From Salinactinospora qingdaonensis (GTDB lineage: Bacteria; Actinomycetota; Actinomycetes; Streptosporangiales; Streptosporangiaceae), in contig NZ_BAABDD010000009.1 of NCBI RefSeq assembly GCF_039539445.1, positions 124,001-188,000 on the forward strand: 64,000 bases of DNA. Direction: 5' to 3'. The position numbers were made by a program, and so were the translations under genes. This document shows, piece by piece, positions 63,157 to 64,000 of this stretch (position 1 is the first letter of the stretch; the number at the start of each line of letters is the position of its first letter). The notes under the pieces are model-generated. The model saw nothing but the letters and a program-made list of their open reading frames with translations, had not been told where the DNA came from and made no database searches.

Positions 63157-64000
63157 GTGAGTAGGGAGACCCAACCGGCCTCGGCGCCTGCCCGCGGGGC
63201 CGCCGTCGAGGAGACGCGAACCGACCCCCCGACCACCGCCGCGCCAGAGCCACCGGCGCGCCCTCGTGCCCGGTGGCGCCTGCCCCGATGGGCCGTGCCC
63301 GCCGCCGTGGTGGCACTGCTGGCCCTGCTGCCGTTTTCCACGCTGCCGATCCCCGGTGTCGTCGATGGCCCCCTCAACAGCTCCGCCACGTTGCACCTGC
63401 TCGCCACCTGTCTGGTCTTCGCCGGGCTGGCCACCAGCTACGACCTGCTGTACGGGCGACTGGGGCTGCTGTCCTTCGGTCACGCCCTCTACTTCGCCGC
63501 CGGCGCCTACTTCGCGGCACTGTTGATGGAGCTGCTGCGGTTGCCGTTGGTCGCCGCCGCGCCCCTGGCCATCCTCGGCGGCACCCTGCTGGCGCTACTG
63601 CTGGGAGCGGTCTCGCTGCGGGTCTCGGGCATCGCGCTAGCCATGGTCACCCTGGCCTTCGCCCAGGCCGGTTCGATCCTGGTGACCCGCGACCCCGGTC
63701 GGGCCACCGGCGGCGAGGAGGGCATGTCGCTGGACCCCCACCTGGTGCCCGATCCGCTGATCGGCGTGGTCAACACCGCCAACCTGTACTGGCTGGCCGC
63801 GGGGTATGCGATCGTGGCCGTGGCCGTGGTGTGGTGGCTCGACACCACCCCCACCGGCCGGGTCTGGCGTGGAATCCGCGCCAACGAACAGCGAGTGGCG
63901 GTCTTGGGCATCAACCCCTACCCCTACAAGCTCGCCGCCTTCACCGTCGGCGCTGCCTTGGCCTCGGCCGGTGGCGTGGCCTACCTGCTGGTGCTCGGCG
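63157..64000 (+). CDS. Liv-type ABC permease (LivM-like), 3' truncated by the window
   Basis: The visible 281 residues start at GTG with GGAGG 5 nt upstream, and the frame stays open to the window end. A ~45-residue Pro/Arg/Ala-rich cytoplasmic extension is followed by membrane helices. The family motif YDLLYGRLGLLSFGHALYFA (about 93-112) and the loop GRVWRGIRANEQRVAVLGIN (about 234-253) identify LivM. It completes the second Liv-type importer. Confidence 0.92.
   Translation, partial: MSRETQPASAPARGAAVEETRTDPPTTAAPEPPARPRARWRLPRWAVPAAVVALLALLPFSTLPIPGVVDGPLNSSATLHLLATCLVFAGLATSYDLLYGRLGLLSFGHALYFAAGAYFAALLMELLRLPLVAAAPLAILGGTLLALLLGAVSLRVSGIALAMVTLAFAQAGSILVTRDPGRATGGEEGMSLDPHLVPDPLIGVVNTANLYWLAAGYAIVAVAVVWWLDTTPTGRVWRGIRANEQRVAVLGINPYPYKLAAFTVGAALASAGGVAYLLVLG

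Overview
The window is high-GC actinobacterial DNA. It has strong G/C third-position bias, GTG and TTG starts, 4-base stop/start overlaps and leaderless genes with TANNNT -10 boxes 6-7 nt before the start codon. Gene content and order (pyk, an ANTAR response regulator, polA, rpsA, coaE, uvrB; then pyrG, Nudix, xerD, parA, scpA, scpB, rluB, cmk, der) match the conserved actinobacterial core. A filamentous actinomycete of the Streptosporangiales/Streptomyces type is likely; a Nocardiopsaceae member is my guess, but the sequence alone cannot fix the genus.

Layout. 1-8.9 kb: gltB (5' truncated) and gltD, two small unknowns and pyk. 9-17.1 kb: a DUF1266 membrane protein, an unusual class I tRNA with anticodon CAA, pdtaR-like regulator, and a complete branched-chain amino acid ABC system (livH with an extra secreted N-terminal domain, livM, livG, livF; livK convergent). 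17.3-31.2 kb: DUF554 protein, thioesterase, polA, arfB, rpsA, acetyltransferase, coaE, uvrB, lipoprotein and a second acetyltransferase. The intergenic gaps here carry a dispersed repeat family and a graveyard of Uma2, IS200 and PIN-toxin remnants. 31.7-44.9 kb: a housekeeping run for CTP synthesis, chromosome segregation (XerD, ParA plus a small ribbon-helix-helix-like partner, ScpA/ScpB), pseudouridylation, aromatic amino acid synthesis (aroH, tyrA), cmk, der and a cold-shock protein.

45.3-47.3 kb: two tRNA-Pro(GGG) genes with similar flanks, one degenerate, bracket a Cys-rich DUF1326/DUF2182 gene pair. 47.5-57.1 kb: a minus-strand accessory block encoding a dipeptide-type ABC transporter (binding protein, two ATPases, two permeases), a cupin protein, a DUF6807/PmoA-like protein and a Gfo/Idh/MocA dehydrogenase. 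Two LacI-type operators suggest a carbohydrate uptake and catabolism regulon. 57.3-59 kb is decayed DNA with a frameshifted DinB/MDMPI-type gene. 59.2-64 kb: a second Liv-type ABC operon, whose last permease gene runs off the window.

The most interesting signals are a MITE-like intergenic element with terminal inverted repeats AGGTTCTGT/ACAGAACCT, inserted so that it forms the stop codons of two genes; the class I CAA tRNA; the tRNA-Pro-bracketed cysteine-rich pair; and the operator-controlled DUF6807/transporter cluster. I found no CRISPR array, rRNA, prophage or intact transposon.
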